A stretch of 64,000 bases of DNA from Lysobacter enzymogenes (GCF_017355525.1 NZ_CP067395.1:434001-498000); one strand, 5' to 3'; counted from the stretch's first letter, positions 20,568-31,030 are shown. The notes: generated from the sequence alone by a model not told the origin. Made by a program: numbers and translations.

Positions 20568-20783
20568 GGCGGGGACGAAAACCCCGTATGGCGCTGCAGG
20601 ACGCAACGCCGCCAGCGACGAAACGCGAGCGCGATCGTCGAACTGGACCGGCCCTCGGGCCACGTGCGACGCGGCGCGGAGCGCGCGCGCGACACAACCA
20701 TCCTCAGGTCGCTGGCGCCGGCGGCCGACCGGAGCGGGGCACGGGCCCCGACCGGAACGCATAGATACCGAAGGAAACCCACC

Positions 20784-22892
20784 GTGGCAAAAATTACCAA
20801 GACCTTCCAGTACGGCAACCATCAGGTGACCCTGGAGACCGGCGAGATCGCCCGTCAGGCCGGCGGCGCAGTGATCGTCAAGTTTGAAGACACCGTACTG
20901 CTGGTGACGGCCGTGGCCGCCAAGAGCGCGCGCGAGGGGCAGGATTTCTTCCCGCTCACCGTCGACTACCAGGAGAAGTTCTACGCCGGTGGCCGCATCC
21001 CGGGCGGCTTCTTCAAGCGTGAGGGCCGCGCGACCGAGAAGGAAACCCTGATCTCGCGCCTGATCGACCGCCCGATCCGTCCGCTGTTCCCGGAAGACTA
21101 CAAGAACGAAGTCCAGATCATCGCGACCGTCATGTCGTTGAATCCGGAAATCGACGGCGACATCCCGGCCCTGATCGGCGCTTCGGCGGCGATGGCGCTG
21201 GCCGGCACCCCGTTCCAGGGCCCGATCGGCGCGGCCAAGGTCGGCTACAAGAACGGCCAGTACCTGCTGAACCCGACCGCGACCGAACTGGCCGACTCCG
21301 AGCTCGAGCTCGTCGTCGCCGGCACCTCGAACGCGGTGCTGATGGTCGAATCCGAAGCCAAGATGCTGTCCGAGGACGTCATGCTCGGCGCGGTGATGTT
21401 CGGCCATCGCGAAATGCAGAAGGTCATCAACATCATCAACGAGCTCGTCGTCGAAGCCGGCACCAAGCCGTCGACGTGGGAAGCTCCGGCCAAGAACGAC
21501 GCGCTGATCGGCGCGCTCAAGGAAGCCGTCGGCAGCCAGCTCGCCGGCGCCTTCCAGGTGCGCGACAAGCTGCAGCGCCGCGACGCCATCTCGGCGATCA
21601 AGAAGGACGTGCTGCTGTCGCTGGCCGGCCGCGCCGAATCCGAAGGCTGGGCCGCGGGCGAACTGTCGAAGGAATTCGGCGAGCTCGAATACCAGACCAT
21701 GCGCAGCTCGGTGCTCGACACCAAGGTCCGCATCGACGGCCGCGCGCTCGACACCGTGCGCCCGATCGCCTCCAAGGTCGGCGTGCTGCCGCGCACCCAC
21801 GGCTCCTCGCTGTTCACCCGCGGCGAGACCCAGGCGATCGTGGTCGCCACCCTCGGCACCGCGCGCGACGGCCAGATCATCGACGCCGTCTCGGGCGAGT
21901 ACAAGGAACACTTCCTGTTCCACTACAACTTCCCGCCCTTCTCGGTCGGCGAATGCGGCCGCATGATGGGCCCGAAGCGTCGCGAAATCGGCCACGGCCG
22001 CCTCGCCAAGCGCGGCGTGCTGGCGGTGATGCCGACGATGGAAGAATTCCCGTACACCATCCGCGTCGTCTCGGAAATCACCGAGTCGAACGGCTCGTCC
22101 TCGATGGCTTCGGTCTGCGGCAGCTCGCTGGCGCTGATGGACGCCGGCGTGCCGATCAAGGCGCCGGTCGCCGGCATCGCGATGGGCCTGGTCAAGGAAG
22201 GCGACAACTTCGTCGTCCTGTCCGACATCCTCGGCGACGAAGACCACCTCGGCGACATGGACTTCAAGGTCGCCGGCACGTCGGAAGGCATCTCGGCGCT
22301 GCAGATGGACATCAAAATCCAGGGCATCACCGAGGAGATCATGAAGGTCGCGCTGCAGCAGGCCAAGGCCGGCCGCCTGCACATCCTCGGCGAGATGGCC
22401 CACGCCATCACCCAGTCGCGCACCGAGCTGTCCGAGTACGCGCCGCGCCTGCTGACGATGAAGATCCACCCGGACAAGATCCGCGAAGTGATCGGCAAGG
22501 GCGGCTCGACCATCCAGGCGATCACCAAGGAAACCGGCACCCAGATCGACATCCAGGACGACGGCACCATCGTCATCGCCTCGGTCAACGCCGCCGCCGC
22601 GCAGGCCGCCAAGGCGCGCATCGACCAGATCGTCTCCGACGTCGAGCCGGGCCGCATCTACGAAGGCAAGGTCGCCAAGATCATGGACTTCGGCGCGTTC
22701 GTGACGATCCTGCCGGGCAAGGACGGTCTGGTCCACGTGTCGCAGATCTCCAGCGAGCGCGTCGAGAAGGTCAGCGACAAGCTCAAGGAAGGCGACGTGG
22801 TCAAGGTCAAGGTGCTGGAAGTCGACAAGCAGGGCCGCATCCGCCTGTCGATCAAGGCCGTGGAAGAAGGCGAGGGCGTGCCGGCGGCGTAA
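20784..22892 (+). CDS. pnp: Polyribonucleotide nucleotidyltransferase (PNPase)
   Basis: PNPase (702 aa; E. coli 711) is a 3'-5' phosphorolytic exoribonuclease of the degradosome. It has two RNase PH-like domains (first about 10-140; second about 315-540, with [14 protein letters not shown]), a helical linker, a KH domain (about 555-615, [18 protein letters not shown]) and an S1 domain (about 622-690, [18 protein letters not shown]). GTG at 20784 follows AAGGAAA at 20771-20777 and starts [11 protein letters not shown]. The longer open frame upstream is Arg-rich and not conserved in character. A UUCG-loop terminator follows. Confidence 0.96.
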   Translation: MAKITKTFQYGNHQVTLETGEIARQAGGAVIVKFEDTVLLVTAVAAKSAREGQDFFPLTVDYQEKFYAGGRIPGGFFKREGRATEKETLISRLIDRPIRPLFPEDYKNEVQIIATVMSLNPEIDGDIPALIGASAAMALAGTPFQGPIGAAKVGYKNGQYLLNPTATELADSELELVVAGTSNAVLMVESEAKMLSEDVMLGAVMFGHREMQKVINIINELVVEAGTKPSTWEAPAKNDALIGALKEAVGSQLAGAFQVRDKLQRRDAISAIKKDVLLSLAGRAESEGWAAGELSKEFGELEYQTMRSSVLDTKVRIDGRALDTVRPIASKVGVLPRTHGSSLFTRGETQAIVVATLGTARDGQIIDAVSGEYKEHFLFHYNFPPFSVGECGRMMGPKRREIGHGRLAKRGVLAVMPTMEEFPYTIRVVSEITESNGSSSMASVCGSSLALMDAGVPIKAPVAGIAMGLVKEGDNFVVLSDILGDEDHLGDMDFKVAGTSEGISALQMDIKIQGITEEIMKVALQQAKAGRLHILGEMAHAITQSRTELSEYAPRLLTMKIHPDKIREVIGKGGSTIQAITKETGTQIDIQDDGTIVIASVNAAAAQAAKARIDQIVSDVEPGRIYEGKVAKIMDFGAFVTILPGKDGLVHVSQISSERVEKVSDKLKEGDVVKVKVLEVDKQGRIRLSIKAVEEGEGVPAA

Positions 22893-22920
22893 GCCCCGCG
22901 CGACATCGCGAATTACGGAG

Positions 22921-22946
22921 AAAGCGGGCTTCGGCCCGCTTTTTTC
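22921..22946 (+). terminator. Terminator after pnp
   Basis: AAGCGGGC pairs with GCCCGCTT (22922-22929 with 22934-22941) around a TTCG tetraloop and runs into six Ts. It is a textbook intrinsic terminator, 29 bases after the stop. Confidence 0.95.
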
Positions 22947-23192
22947 GTTTGCGCGGCGGCGCCGTCGTATTCAGATTGTCCGCCGCCGCCTGACGCGGGC
23001 GGCGGTCTTGGGAGGCCGCCTCGATGGGCCCTGGCTCGCCGGCGGTCCCGGCGACCTCACAGCGGCCGCGCCCCGCGCCGGGTCCGCGGCGGGCCGGCGC
23101 TGGGCGAGCGGCCGCGACATTGCCGTGTCCGTCTGCCGGACCGCGCGGGGGCAGGAGGGCGGAACGTGGATTGTGCGTGTCCTGATTCGGCC
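22947..23192. other. Intergenic region, no gene seen
   Basis: This GC-rich stretch separates pnp from the large repeat-protein locus. No convincing reading frame, promoter or repeat was identified in it. Confidence 0.45.
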
Positions 23193-23211
23193 ATCCCCAA
23201 CGATTGGGGAT
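23193..23211. promoter_or_regulatory. Perfect palindrome upstream of the giant repeat protein
   Basis: ATCCCCAA and TTGGGGAT form a perfect 8-bp inverted repeat with a CGA spacer. It lies 276 bases before the repeat-protein ATG and 43 bases before a possible small gene. The size and symmetry suit a dimeric regulator; as RNA it would be a short hairpin without a T-run. Confidence 0.5.
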
Positions 23212-23253
23212 AGTCGAAGCCGCCAAATCCGGCGGTTCAGGGGAATCGATCCG

Positions 23254-23490
23254 ATGAGTGTGGCCCTCTTGCCCATAGCCGAGCCTCAGCTTGGGTGCGC
23301 AGCAGAATCCGTTGCGGGCGATGGACGGCGGCAGCCCGAAGCCGTCCAGGTCGTCCGCAGTGCAGCCGGCACGGGGGCCGCAAGGCGGATCGGCCGGCGC
23401 ATTGCCTTGGCGCAGCCGGCCGGACCGGAGCTCGGCGACCTCCTCGCCTGCGATACCGCCGCGACGGCCCAGGGGAGTGCAGACCCATGA
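23254..23490 (+). CDS. Possible small ORF coupled to the repeat protein
   Basis: A 78-codon frame starts at ATG 8 bases after AGGGGAA and stops in a TGA that overlaps the ATG of the next gene (ATGA at 23487-23490). That arrangement is typical of translational coupling. The product (MSVALLPIAEPQLGCAAE and onward) is Ala/Arg/Gly-rich, has no signal peptide or known motif, and may be just a leader that steers ribosomes to the large gene. The alternative is that the region is an untranslated leader. Confidence 0.3.
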   Translation: MSVALLPIAEPQLGCAAESVAGDGRRQPEAVQVVRSAAGTGAARRIGRRIALAQPAGPELGDLLACDTAATAQGSADP

Positions 23491-26400
23491 TCAAGGCAAC
23501 TGTGTTCCTGGCCGGCTCGCGGATCGGACAGCGCGCGATGTCCTGGTTGAACGGCGCCGGCGCGATCGGGCGCGGCGGCGACTCGGTCGTTTCGTCCGCA
23601 TCCGCCGCAGCCGCCCAGCCCGAGCGGGCGCCGGCGCTGTCTCGCGCCGTTGCCGCGTGCCTGGCGATTCTTTGCATCTCCTCGCTTCCGATCGCGGCCG
23701 CTCAAGCGCAAGTCAACATCTTCACCGAGAACTTCAACAACGGAAACGCGACGTCCACCGGCGCGGTGCGGCAAGCGGCGCCGGGCGGCGGGCGGCCCAC
23801 GTACATCGGCCCCGCGTCCAACGGCAGCATGACCTATACGGCGGATGCCGGCTGGGTTACGGGCTGCAACGATCTGGTCATTTCCTGGAGCTCGCCGATC
23901 GCCGACGCGAACGCGGTCGCATCGTGCGGGTCGCAGTCGTCCTACAACTACGCGCAACAGTTGGTCTATGGCGTCGGCGCGTACAACGCGAACATCGCCA
24001 CCGGGACCGTGCTCGGCGCCGGCGGCTCAGGCAGCATGGACCTGGGATTGACCGCCTATACCTCGACCAGCACGCCCGGCCCGAACACCCTGATCCTGCA
24101 AAATGCAGTGCCGATCGCGCTGCCGACAGCGAATATTCCCGTCGGCGGATCCGGCCGGTTCGTCACGTTCCGCTTCGTCGCCGGCGCGACCAGCTGCCCG
24201 GGCATGCCGAACGGCACCGGTGCGCTGTCTCCGGTGGTCCAGTTCCTTTTGAACGGTTCGGCGCTGGGCGCGGGCAACATCAACATCTGCACCGGCGGCG
24301 TCGCAGCGCGGACCTATACGTCCAGGCCGCGGGAGAACCTCACGATCGGTCCGGTTCAAGTGCGCGCGGCTACGTTCTATGCGCCGGGCGCCGACCTGGA
24401 AACGACCAACCTGACGTTCCGCATCGTCAATCAACAGGGCGCCGGTGGCGGCAACGACTGGTCTTACGACAATCTCGCGCTGCTGGACGTCACCCCGAGC
24501 ATCACCAAGGCCGCCAGCACCGCGACTTTGAATGTCGGCGCCACGCGCCGGATCACCTTCACCATCACCAATACCAGCGGCGACAACCTGCGCAAGCAGG
24601 GATGGGACTTCACCGACACCTTGCCCGGTTCGGTGGTGATCGCGGCGACGCCCAACGTGGCCAATGCTTGCGGCGGCACCGTCACCGCAGCAGCGGGCTC
24701 CGGCACCTTCACGCTGACCGATGGCGATCTGCCTGCCGGCACGCCGGGCGGGACTGCCACGACTTGCACCGTCGCGGTCGATGTCGTCAGCAACCGCTCG
24801 GGTACGTTCACCAACGATCAGGCCAGCTACACGTCTTCTTCGGGGCTGAACATTCCCGTCCAGAGCGTCGCGATGCCGTGGAGCGGCAACACGCTGACCG
24901 TGGTCAAGGTCTCCAGCAACGGTACGGCGAGTTTTTCGTTTACCGGCAACAACGGCATCAACAACCACAACATCACGACGACGGCTTCGGGTGTCCCGGG
25001 AACTGCCGGCGCGACTCAAATCCTGACCGGCGCAAGCACGACGAGCCCGACCACCGTTTCCGAGTCGGCCTTGTCCGGTTGGGCCGTTTCGGGCACTCCT
25101 TCCTGCACAGGCATGCCCGCGGGGGTATCGAGCACATACACGGCCGCGACCCGAACCATCACGATCGGCGCGATGCCGCTGGGCGCGGGCACCGGCAGCA
25201 ATGTGACATGCACGTTCACCAATCGTCCTGTGGCGACGGTGACGGTGACCAAGATTTCCAACGGCGGCACCGGCACGTTCGACTTCACCGGCAGCAACGG
25301 CATTCAGAACCACAGCATCACCACGACCGCGTCGGGCGGAACCGGCACGGTCGGCGCGCAGCAGACGCTGACCGCTACCGGGACGCAGACGACGGTCACC
25401 GAAAGCACGCCGCCGACGGGCTATGCGTTGAGCAACATCCAATGCACCGGCTTGGGAGCGGGCGGCACGGCGACGCCGGACTTGCCGACACGTACCGTAA
25501 CGCTGAATGCGGCGGCGACGGCGGTGGGCAGCAATATCGCCTGTACGTTCACCAATCAGGCGTCGGCGGGCGTGACGCTTAAGAAGTCTTGGACCAATGG
25601 CAAGGCCAACGATGCGGTGAGCTTGAGCATCACCGGCGGCAGCGGCGCGGTCGGTGGCAGCTCGATCGCCGGCGGCACGTCGACCGACGCGACCGCGACG
25701 GCGAACGTGGGCGCGACGGTGACTTTGACCGAAGCGTTCACGACCGGCGCGGCGGGGAACTACACGACGACGCTGGCGTGCGTGGATGCGAACAGCGCCA
25801 CCGTGGCGGTGACGGGCACCGGCCTGTCGCGGACGATTACGATGCCGTCGACGGCGGTGACGTGCACCTACGCGAACAGCCGCATCGCGCAGCAGCTGAA
25901 TCTGGCCAAGAGCTGGAGCGCGGGCGCGACCAGCGGCCACACCGCCACGGCGACGACGACCGGGGGCACCAACAACGCGACGTTCAACTCGACGGCGCCT
26001 TCGACCGGCCTGACGGGTACAGCGGTGACGGTGTATGCCGGCGATTCGGTGACGCTGCCGGCGGAAACCTTCGGCGGCGGCGCGACGGCGGCGAACTACG
26101 GCGCCGCGGTGGCCTGTACGGGCGGTACCACGCTGGCGTCGACGACGACGTTGCCGCAGACGATCACGGTGGCGGCGAACACGACGGCGACGACGTGCAC
26201 GTACACCAATACGGTGGCGACGGCGGGCGTGACGCTTAAGAAGTCTTGGACCAATGGCAAGGCCAACGATGCGGTCAGCCTGAGCATCACCGGCGGCAGC
26301 GGTGCGGTCGGCGGCAGCTCGATCGCCGGCGGCACCTCGACCGACGCGACCGCGACGGCGAACGTGGGCGCGACGGTGACTTTGACCGAAGCGTTCACGA

Positions 26401-29132
26401 CCGGCGCGGCGGGGAATTACACGACGACGCTGGCGTGCGTGGATGCGAACAGCGCCACGGTAGCGGTGACGGGCACGGGCCTGTCGCGGACGATCACGAT
26501 GCCGGCCACGGCGGTGACGTGCACCTACGCGAACAGCCGCATCGCGCAGCAGCTGAATCTGGCCAAGAGCTGGGGCGCTGGCGCGACCAGCGGCCATACC
26601 GCCGCGGCGACGACGACCGGCGGCACCAACAACGCAACGTTCAGCTCGACGGCACCGTCCACCGGCCTCACGGGCACGGCGGTGACGATGTACGCCGGCG
26701 ACGTGGTGACGCTGCCGGCGGAAACCTTCGGCGGCGGCGCGACGGCGTCGAACTACAGCGTCGCGGTGGCGTGTACGGGCGGCAGCCCCTTGGCCAGCGG
26801 TGCGGCCGGTCGGCAGGTCACGATCGCCGCGAACACGACAGCTACGACGTGCACGTACACCAATACGGTGGCGACAGCGGGCGTGACGCTGAAGAAGTCC
26901 TGGACCAACGGCAAGGCCAACGATGCGGTGAGCTTGAGCATCACCGGCGGCAGCGGTGCGGTCGGTGGCAGCTCGACCGCCGGCGGCACGTCGACCGACG
27001 CGACCGCGACGGCGAACGTGGGCGCGACGGTGACTTTGACCGAAGCGTTCACGACCGGCGCGGCGGGTAACTACACGTCGACCTTGGCCTGCGTGGACGC
27101 GAACAGCGCCACCGTGACAGTGACGGGCACGGGCCTGTCGCGGACGATCACGATGCCGTCGACGGCGGTGACGTGCACCTACACGAACAGCCGCATCGCG
27201 CAGCAGCTGAATCTGGCCAAGAGCTGGGGCGCTGGCGCGACCAGCGGCCATACCGCCGCGGCGACGACGACCGGCGGCACCAACAACGCAACGTTCAGCT
27301 CGACGGCACCGTCCACCGGCCTCACGGGCACGGCGGTGACGATGTACGCCGGCGACGTGGTGACGCTGCCGGCGGAAACCTTCGGCGGCGGCGCGACGGC
27401 GTCGAACTACAGCGTCGCGGTGGCGTGTACGGGCGGCAGCCTCTTGGCCAGCGGTGCGGCCGGTCGGCAGGTCACGATCGCCGCGAACACGACAGCTACG
27501 ACGTGCACGTACACCAATACGGTGGCGACAGCGGGCGTGACGCTGAAGAAGTCCTGGACCAACGGCAAGGCCAACGATGCGGTGAGCTTGAGCATCACCG
27601 GCGGCAGCGGTGCGGTCGGCGGCAACTCGATCGCCGGCGGCACGTCGACCGACGCGACCGCGACGGCGAACGTGGGCGCGACGGTGACTTTGACCGAAGC
27701 GTTCACGACCGGCGCGGCGGGGAACTACACGACGACGCTGGCGTGCGTAGATGCGAACAGCGCCACGGTGGCGGTGACGGGCACGGGCCTGTCGCGGACG
27801 ATCACGATGCCGGCCACGGCAGTGACGTGTACCTACACGAACAGCCGTATCGCCCAGCAGCTGAACCTGGCCAAGAGTTGGGGGTCGGGCGCGACAAGCG
27901 GTCACACCGCCACAGCGACGACGACCGGCGGCACCAACAACGCAACGTTCAACTCGACTGCGCCGTCGACCGGTCTCACGGGTACGGCCGTGACGGTGTA
28001 TGCGGGCGATTCGGTGACGCTGCCGGCGGAAACCTTCGGCGGCGGCGCAACTGCGGCGAACTACAGCGCAGCGGTGGCCTGTACGGGCGGTACGACGTTG
28101 GCCTCGACGGCGACGTTGCCGCAGACGGTGACGGTGACAGCGAGCGCAACGGCGACGACGTGCACGTACACCAACACGGTGGCGACGACCGGCGTAACGC
28201 TGAAGAAGACCTGGACCAATGGCAAGGCCAGCGATGCGGTCAGCCTGAGCATCACCGGCGGCAGCGGTGCGGTCGGCGGCAGCTCGATTGCCGGCGGCAC
28301 CTCGACCGACGCGACCGCGACGGCGAACGTCGGCGCGACCATCACCTTGGTCGAGTCGTTCACAACCGGCGCGGCGGCCAACTACACCACGACCCTGGCC
28401 TGTGTGGACGCGAACAGCGCCACGGTGACGGTGACGGGCACGGGCCTGTCGCGGACGATCACGATGCCGGCCACCGCGGTGACGTGTACCTACACGAACA
28501 GCCGCATCGCGCAGCAGCTGAATCTGGCCAAGAGCTGGGGCGCCGGTGCGATCAGCGGCCATACCGCTGGTGCGACGACAAGCGGTGGCAGCAACAACGC
28601 GACGTTCAACTCGACGGCGCCGTCCACTGGGCTGACGGGTACGGCGGTGACGATGTACGCCGGCGACGTGGTGACGCTGCCGGTCGAAACCTTCGGCGGC
28701 GGCGCGACGGCGGCGAACTACGGCGCCGCGGTCGCGTGCACCGGCGGCACCACGCTGGCGTCGACGACGACGTTGCCGCAGACGATCACGGTGGCGGCGA
28801 GCGCGGCGGCGACGACCTGTACCTACACCAATACGCTCAATTCGGCCGATCTGTCGGTGACCAAGACCAACGATGCGGCTTCGGTGATCGGCGGCGGCAC
28901 GACGACGTACTCGGTCGTCGTGACCAACCACGGCGGCAATGCGGTCGTCGGGGCCGTGGTGCGCGATACGCCGGTCGCGGGACTGAGCGCTTGCCAGGTC
29001 ACGGCGTGCACGCCCGGCGGGGCGTGTCCGGCGCAGCCGTCCGACCTGCTCTCGGCGGGCGGCGCGACCCTGGGAGCGCTCGCGGCCGGCGCGCAAGCGA
29101 AGTTCACCGTCACCTGCAACGTGGATCCGTAG
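23487..29132 (+). CDS. Giant secreted repeat protein (DUF11 / prealbumin-like repeats)
   Basis: This 1,881-residue protein has an unusually long N-terminal leader; the hydrophobic core (about 52-70) ends at AAQA, with predicted cleavage after Ala74. A beta-rich head follows (about 75-336; FNNGNATS, aromatic and Gly-rich, perhaps lectin-like). Next come a DUF11-like domain (about 337-470), two SpaA/prealbumin-like repeats (about 470-692), five tandem 214-219-residue units (695 to about 1783), and a C-terminal DUF11 domain. Each large unit has two half-units that begin with LKKSW or LAKSW and end in CTYTN. Surface exposure, adhesion or matrix function is inferred. ATG at 23487 has AGGGGAG 9 bases upstream. 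No sortase motif, barrel or obvious secretion partner was seen. Confidence 0.8.
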   Translation: MIKATVFLAGSRIGQRAMSWLNGAGAIGRGGDSVVSSASAAAAQPERAPALSRAVAACLAILCISSLPIAAAQAQVNIFTENFNNGNATSTGAVRQAAPGGGRPTYIGPASNGSMTYTADAGWVTGCNDLVISWSSPIADANAVASCGSQSSYNYAQQLVYGVGAYNANIATGTVLGAGGSGSMDLGLTAYTSTSTPGPNTLILQNAVPIALPTANIPVGGSGRFVTFRFVAGATSCPGMPNGTGALSPVVQFLLNGSALGAGNINICTGGVAARTYTSRPRENLTIGPVQVRAATFYAPGADLETTNLTFRIVNQQGAGGGNDWSYDNLALLDVTPSITKAASTATLNVGATRRITFTITNTSGDNLRKQGWDFTDTLPGSVVIAATPNVANACGGTVTAAAGSGTFTLTDGDLPAGTPGGTATTCTVAVDVVSNRSGTFTNDQASYTSSSGLNIPVQSVAMPWSGNTLTVVKVSSNGTASFSFTGNNGINNHNITTTASGVPGTAGATQILTGASTTSPTTVSESALSGWAVSGTPSCTGMPAGVSSTYTAATRTITIGAMPLGAGTGSNVTCTFTNRPVATVTVTKISNGGTGTFDFTGSNGIQNHSITTTASGGTGTVGAQQTLTATGTQTTVTESTPPTGYALSNIQCTGLGAGGTATPDLPTRTVTLNAAATAVGSNIACTFTNQASAGVTLKKSWTNGKANDAVSLSITGGSGAVGGSSIAGGTSTDATATANVGATVTLTEAFTTGAAGNYTTTLACVDANSATVAVTGTGLSRTITMPSTAVTCTYANSRIAQQLNLAKSWSAGATSGHTATATTTGGTNNATFNSTAPSTGLTGTAVTVYAGDSVTLPAETFGGGATAANYGAAVACTGGTTLASTTTLPQTITVAANTTATTCTYTNTVATAGVTLKKSWTNGKANDAVSLSITGGSGAVGGSSIAGGTSTDATATANVGATVTLTEAFTTGAAGNYTTTLACVDANSATVAVTGTGLSRTITMPATAVTCTYANSRIAQQLNLAKSWGAGATSGHTAAATTTGGTNNATFSSTAPSTGLTGTAVTMYAGDVVTLPAETFGGGATASNYSVAVACTGGSPLASGAAGRQVTIAANTTATTCTYTNTVATAGVTLKKSWTNGKANDAVSLSITGGSGAVGGSSTAGGTSTDATATANVGATVTLTEAFTTGAAGNYTSTLACVDANSATVTVTGTGLSRTITMPSTAVTCTYTNSRIAQQLNLAKSWGAGATSGHTAAATTTGGTNNATFSSTAPSTGLTGTAVTMYAGDVVTLPAETFGGGATASNYSVAVACTGGSLLASGAAGRQVTIAANTTATTCTYTNTVATAGVTLKKSWTNGKANDAVSLSITGGSGAVGGNSIAGGTSTDATATANVGATVTLTEAFTTGAAGNYTTTLACVDANSATVAVTGTGLSRTITMPATAVTCTYTNSRIAQQLNLAKSWGSGATSGHTATATTTGGTNNATFNSTAPSTGLTGTAVTVYAGDSVTLPAETFGGGATAANYSAAVACTGGTTLASTATLPQTVTVTASATATTCTYTNTVATTGVTLKKTWTNGKASDAVSLSITGGSGAVGGSSIAGGTSTDATATANVGATITLVESFTTGAAANYTTTLACVDANSATVTVTGTGLSRTITMPATAVTCTYTNSRIAQQLNLAKSWGAGAISGHTAGATTSGGSNNATFNSTAPSTGLTGTAVTMYAGDVVTLPVETFGGGATAANYGAAVACTGGTTLASTTTLPQTITVAASAAATTCTYTNTLNSADLSVTKTNDAASVIGGGTTTYSVVVTNHGGNAVVGAVVRDTPVAGLSACQVTACTPGGACPAQPSDLLSAGGATLGALAAGAQAKFTVTCNVDP
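25569..28836 (+). repeat. Five tandem ~654-657 bp coding repeats
   Basis: Units begin with the codons for GVTLKK at about 25569, 26226, 26880, 27534 and 28191, giving spacings of 657, 654, 654 and 657 bp. Units differ mostly by silent or conservative changes. The stretch 26530-26965 matches its copy 654 bp downstream with one visible difference (C or T at 26788), so the array has been expanded or homogenised recently. Confidence 0.93.
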
Positions 29133-29141
29133 AAACGCCTC

Positions 29142-29172
29142 GGGCGGCGGCGTCGGTCAGACGCCGTCGCCC
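29142..29172. terminator. Long GC hairpin between convergent genes
   Basis: Arms of 13 bp (29142-29154 with 29160-29172), including one G-U pair, surround a 5-base loop 10 bases after the repeat-protein stop. There is no T-run on either strand. It probably marks the end of the plus-strand transcript and faces the end of the MATE gene at 29261. Confidence 0.5.
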
Positions 29173-29260
29173 GGCGACGGTGCGGCGGGATCGAACGCTG
29201 TGGCGACACGGCAGGCGGGCCCGCCCGATCGGCGTGCGGCGATTGCGCGCGCCCGGTGCG

Positions 29261-30610
29261 TCAGCCTGCGGCCAAACCGGGCAGCCGCAGCTTCAATTCG
29301 CGCCGCAACAGCCACAACACCGTCAATGCCTGCAGCACCGTGGTGGCCACCGACAGTAACCACAACCGATGCAGTTCGAACCCCGGATGCTGCGACAGCC
29401 AGACCGCGGGCACGGCGAAAGTCAGCAGGCGCGAGGCGCTGGCGTACAGCGACGGCCGGGTGTTGCCGAGCGCCTGGAACATGCCCGAGCAGGTGAAGAT
29501 CAGGCCCGAGGCGACGAAGTTCCACGACACGATGCGCAGGAAACCGACCGCGACTTCGGCGGCCTGGGCGTTGTCGGCGAACGGCCGCATGAACCATTGC
29601 GGCTGCCATTGGCACAGCAGGGTCAGCGCGAACATCGCCGCGCTGCCGATCAGCGCCGCGCTGTGGAACGTCGCCAGCACGCGTTCGCCGCGACCGGCGC
29701 CGACGTTCTGCCCGGCCACCGGCGCGACCGCGAAGGCGATCGCCATCACCGGCAGGAAGATCGCCTGCATCACCCGCATGCCGATGCCGTAGCCGGCCTG
29801 GGCGTCGGTGCCGAGGCCGCGCAGGCACCAGTAGGTGACGCCCATGAACACGAACATCAGCGCGAACTCGCCGCCCGGCGGCAGGCCGATGCTCAGGATC
29901 CGCCGCCACACCGGCGGCTGCGGCCGCAGTTCGCGCGCGTCGACGCCGACGAAATGTTCCAGGCGCGCGAAGTACAGCAGCATCAGCGCGACGCCGGCCG
30001 CGATCGAAATCGAACTGGCCCAGCCGGCGCCGGCGACGCCGAAGGCGCGGCCGGTCAGCCAGCCGGCGATCAGCACCGGCGCCAGCAGCGCGTTGAGCAG
30101 CACGGTGACGATCTGCACCAGCATGGTCGGCTTGGAAATGCCGGTGCCGCGCAAGGCCGCGCCGAGCGTGGCCAAGGCGAACTGCAACGCGAGGCCGGGC
30201 AGGAACGCATGCAGGTAGGCGACGCCGGCCGCGGCGCTGGCCGCGTCGGCGGCGATGAGGCGCATGTAGGCGCCGCTGAAGGCATAGCCGGCGATCAAGG
30301 TGGCGACCGCGGCCAGCAACGCCAACAGCAGGCTCTGGTTGAACACCCGGTTGGCGTCGGCGGCGTCCTTGCGGCCGCAGGCCTGGGCGATCAGGGCCAT
30401 GCCGCCGACCGCGAGCACCTGGCTCATCGCCATGACCAGGAATTGCAGATTGCCGGCCGCGCCGACGCCGGCGATGGCCGCATCGCCCAGGCGCGAGACG
30501 AAGTACAGATCGATCAGCACGTACAGCATCTGGAACAGCATGCCGACGCCGATCGGGACGGCCAGCGAGATCAGGTGTTTGGGAATCGATCCTTGGGTGA
30601 GGTCGCGCAT
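29261..30610 (-). CDS. MATE family efflux transporter
   Basis: This 449-residue inner-membrane protein shows the 12-helix, two-bundle layout of MATE exporters, which use a sodium or proton gradient to expel drugs and metabolites. The first helix region (LISLAVPIGVGMLFQMLYVLID) and the matching start of the second half (ILSIGLPPGGEFALMFVF, near residue 240) show the internal repeat, and GQNVGAGRGERV near 310 is a typical MATE loop. AGGA lies 7 bases before the ATG. The substrate cannot be told. It stands alone, convergent with the repeat protein. Confidence 0.88.
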   Translation of the reverse strand: MRDLTQGSIPKHLISLAVPIGVGMLFQMLYVLIDLYFVSRLGDAAIAGVGAAGNLQFLVMAMSQVLAVGGMALIAQACGRKDAADANRVFNQSLLLALLAAVATLIAGYAFSGAYMRLIAADAASAAAGVAYLHAFLPGLALQFALATLGAALRGTGISKPTMLVQIVTVLLNALLAPVLIAGWLTGRAFGVAGAGWASSISIAAGVALMLLYFARLEHFVGVDARELRPQPPVWRRILSIGLPPGGEFALMFVFMGVTYWCLRGLGTDAQAGYGIGMRVMQAIFLPVMAIAFAVAPVAGQNVGAGRGERVLATFHSAALIGSAAMFALTLLCQWQPQWFMRPFADNAQAAEVAVGFLRIVSWNFVASGLIFTCSGMFQALGNTRPSLYASASRLLTFAVPAVWLSQHPGFELHRLWLLSVATTVLQALTVLWLLRRELKLRLPGLAAG

Positions 30611-31030
30611 GGCGGGTCCTGGGGTAGGGAAGGGGGGAGGGCGGGGCGCCGCGGCGGTCCGATGCCGCGGCGATGGATCCGACAGCGGGCGCCGCGCGGG
30701 ACGAGGCGGGTTTCGTTGTCTCGATGGAACCTGCCGCTACGCAGCGCGCGGATGCCCGGTGGAGGACGTGGAATCCGAGCGGGTACGGCGATCGCGGTGC
30801 AACGACGCAATCCAGGCAGGCGCGGCGGAGCGCGACGCGTCCGCGCGGATCCGAACGCCGCCTGTTAGCGCAATGCGGCATCCGGCCACGCCGAGCCCGA
30901 TGCAGCGCGGCCTGCAGGCGAGCCGAACCGTAGCCAGCACGCGGGCGCAGGCGAACGATTCAACGCAAGACAACGCACCCGCGCGCCGGCGCGGGCCGCG
31001 CCGCCCGCCGCCGAAGCCCGCGCGCTGCGT
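30611..31030. other. Intergenic region, no gene seen
   Basis: This stretch upstream of the MATE gene contains only Arg/Ala-rich frames without ribosome sites. A G-rich tract (GGGGTAGGGAAGGGGGGAGG) just before the MATE gene is notable. On the transcribed strand this becomes a C/T-rich leader. No regulator site was recognised. Confidence 0.4.

Noticed and set aside
25569..28836. CRISPR-like array
   Set aside because: Repeats are 654-657 bp, translated in frame, and without unique spacers.
24027..29096. 1,689-codon antisense frame opposite the giant repeat protein
   Set aside because: It merely mirrors the tandem DNA repeat. The plus-strand frame has a signal peptide, a ribosome site and domain order.
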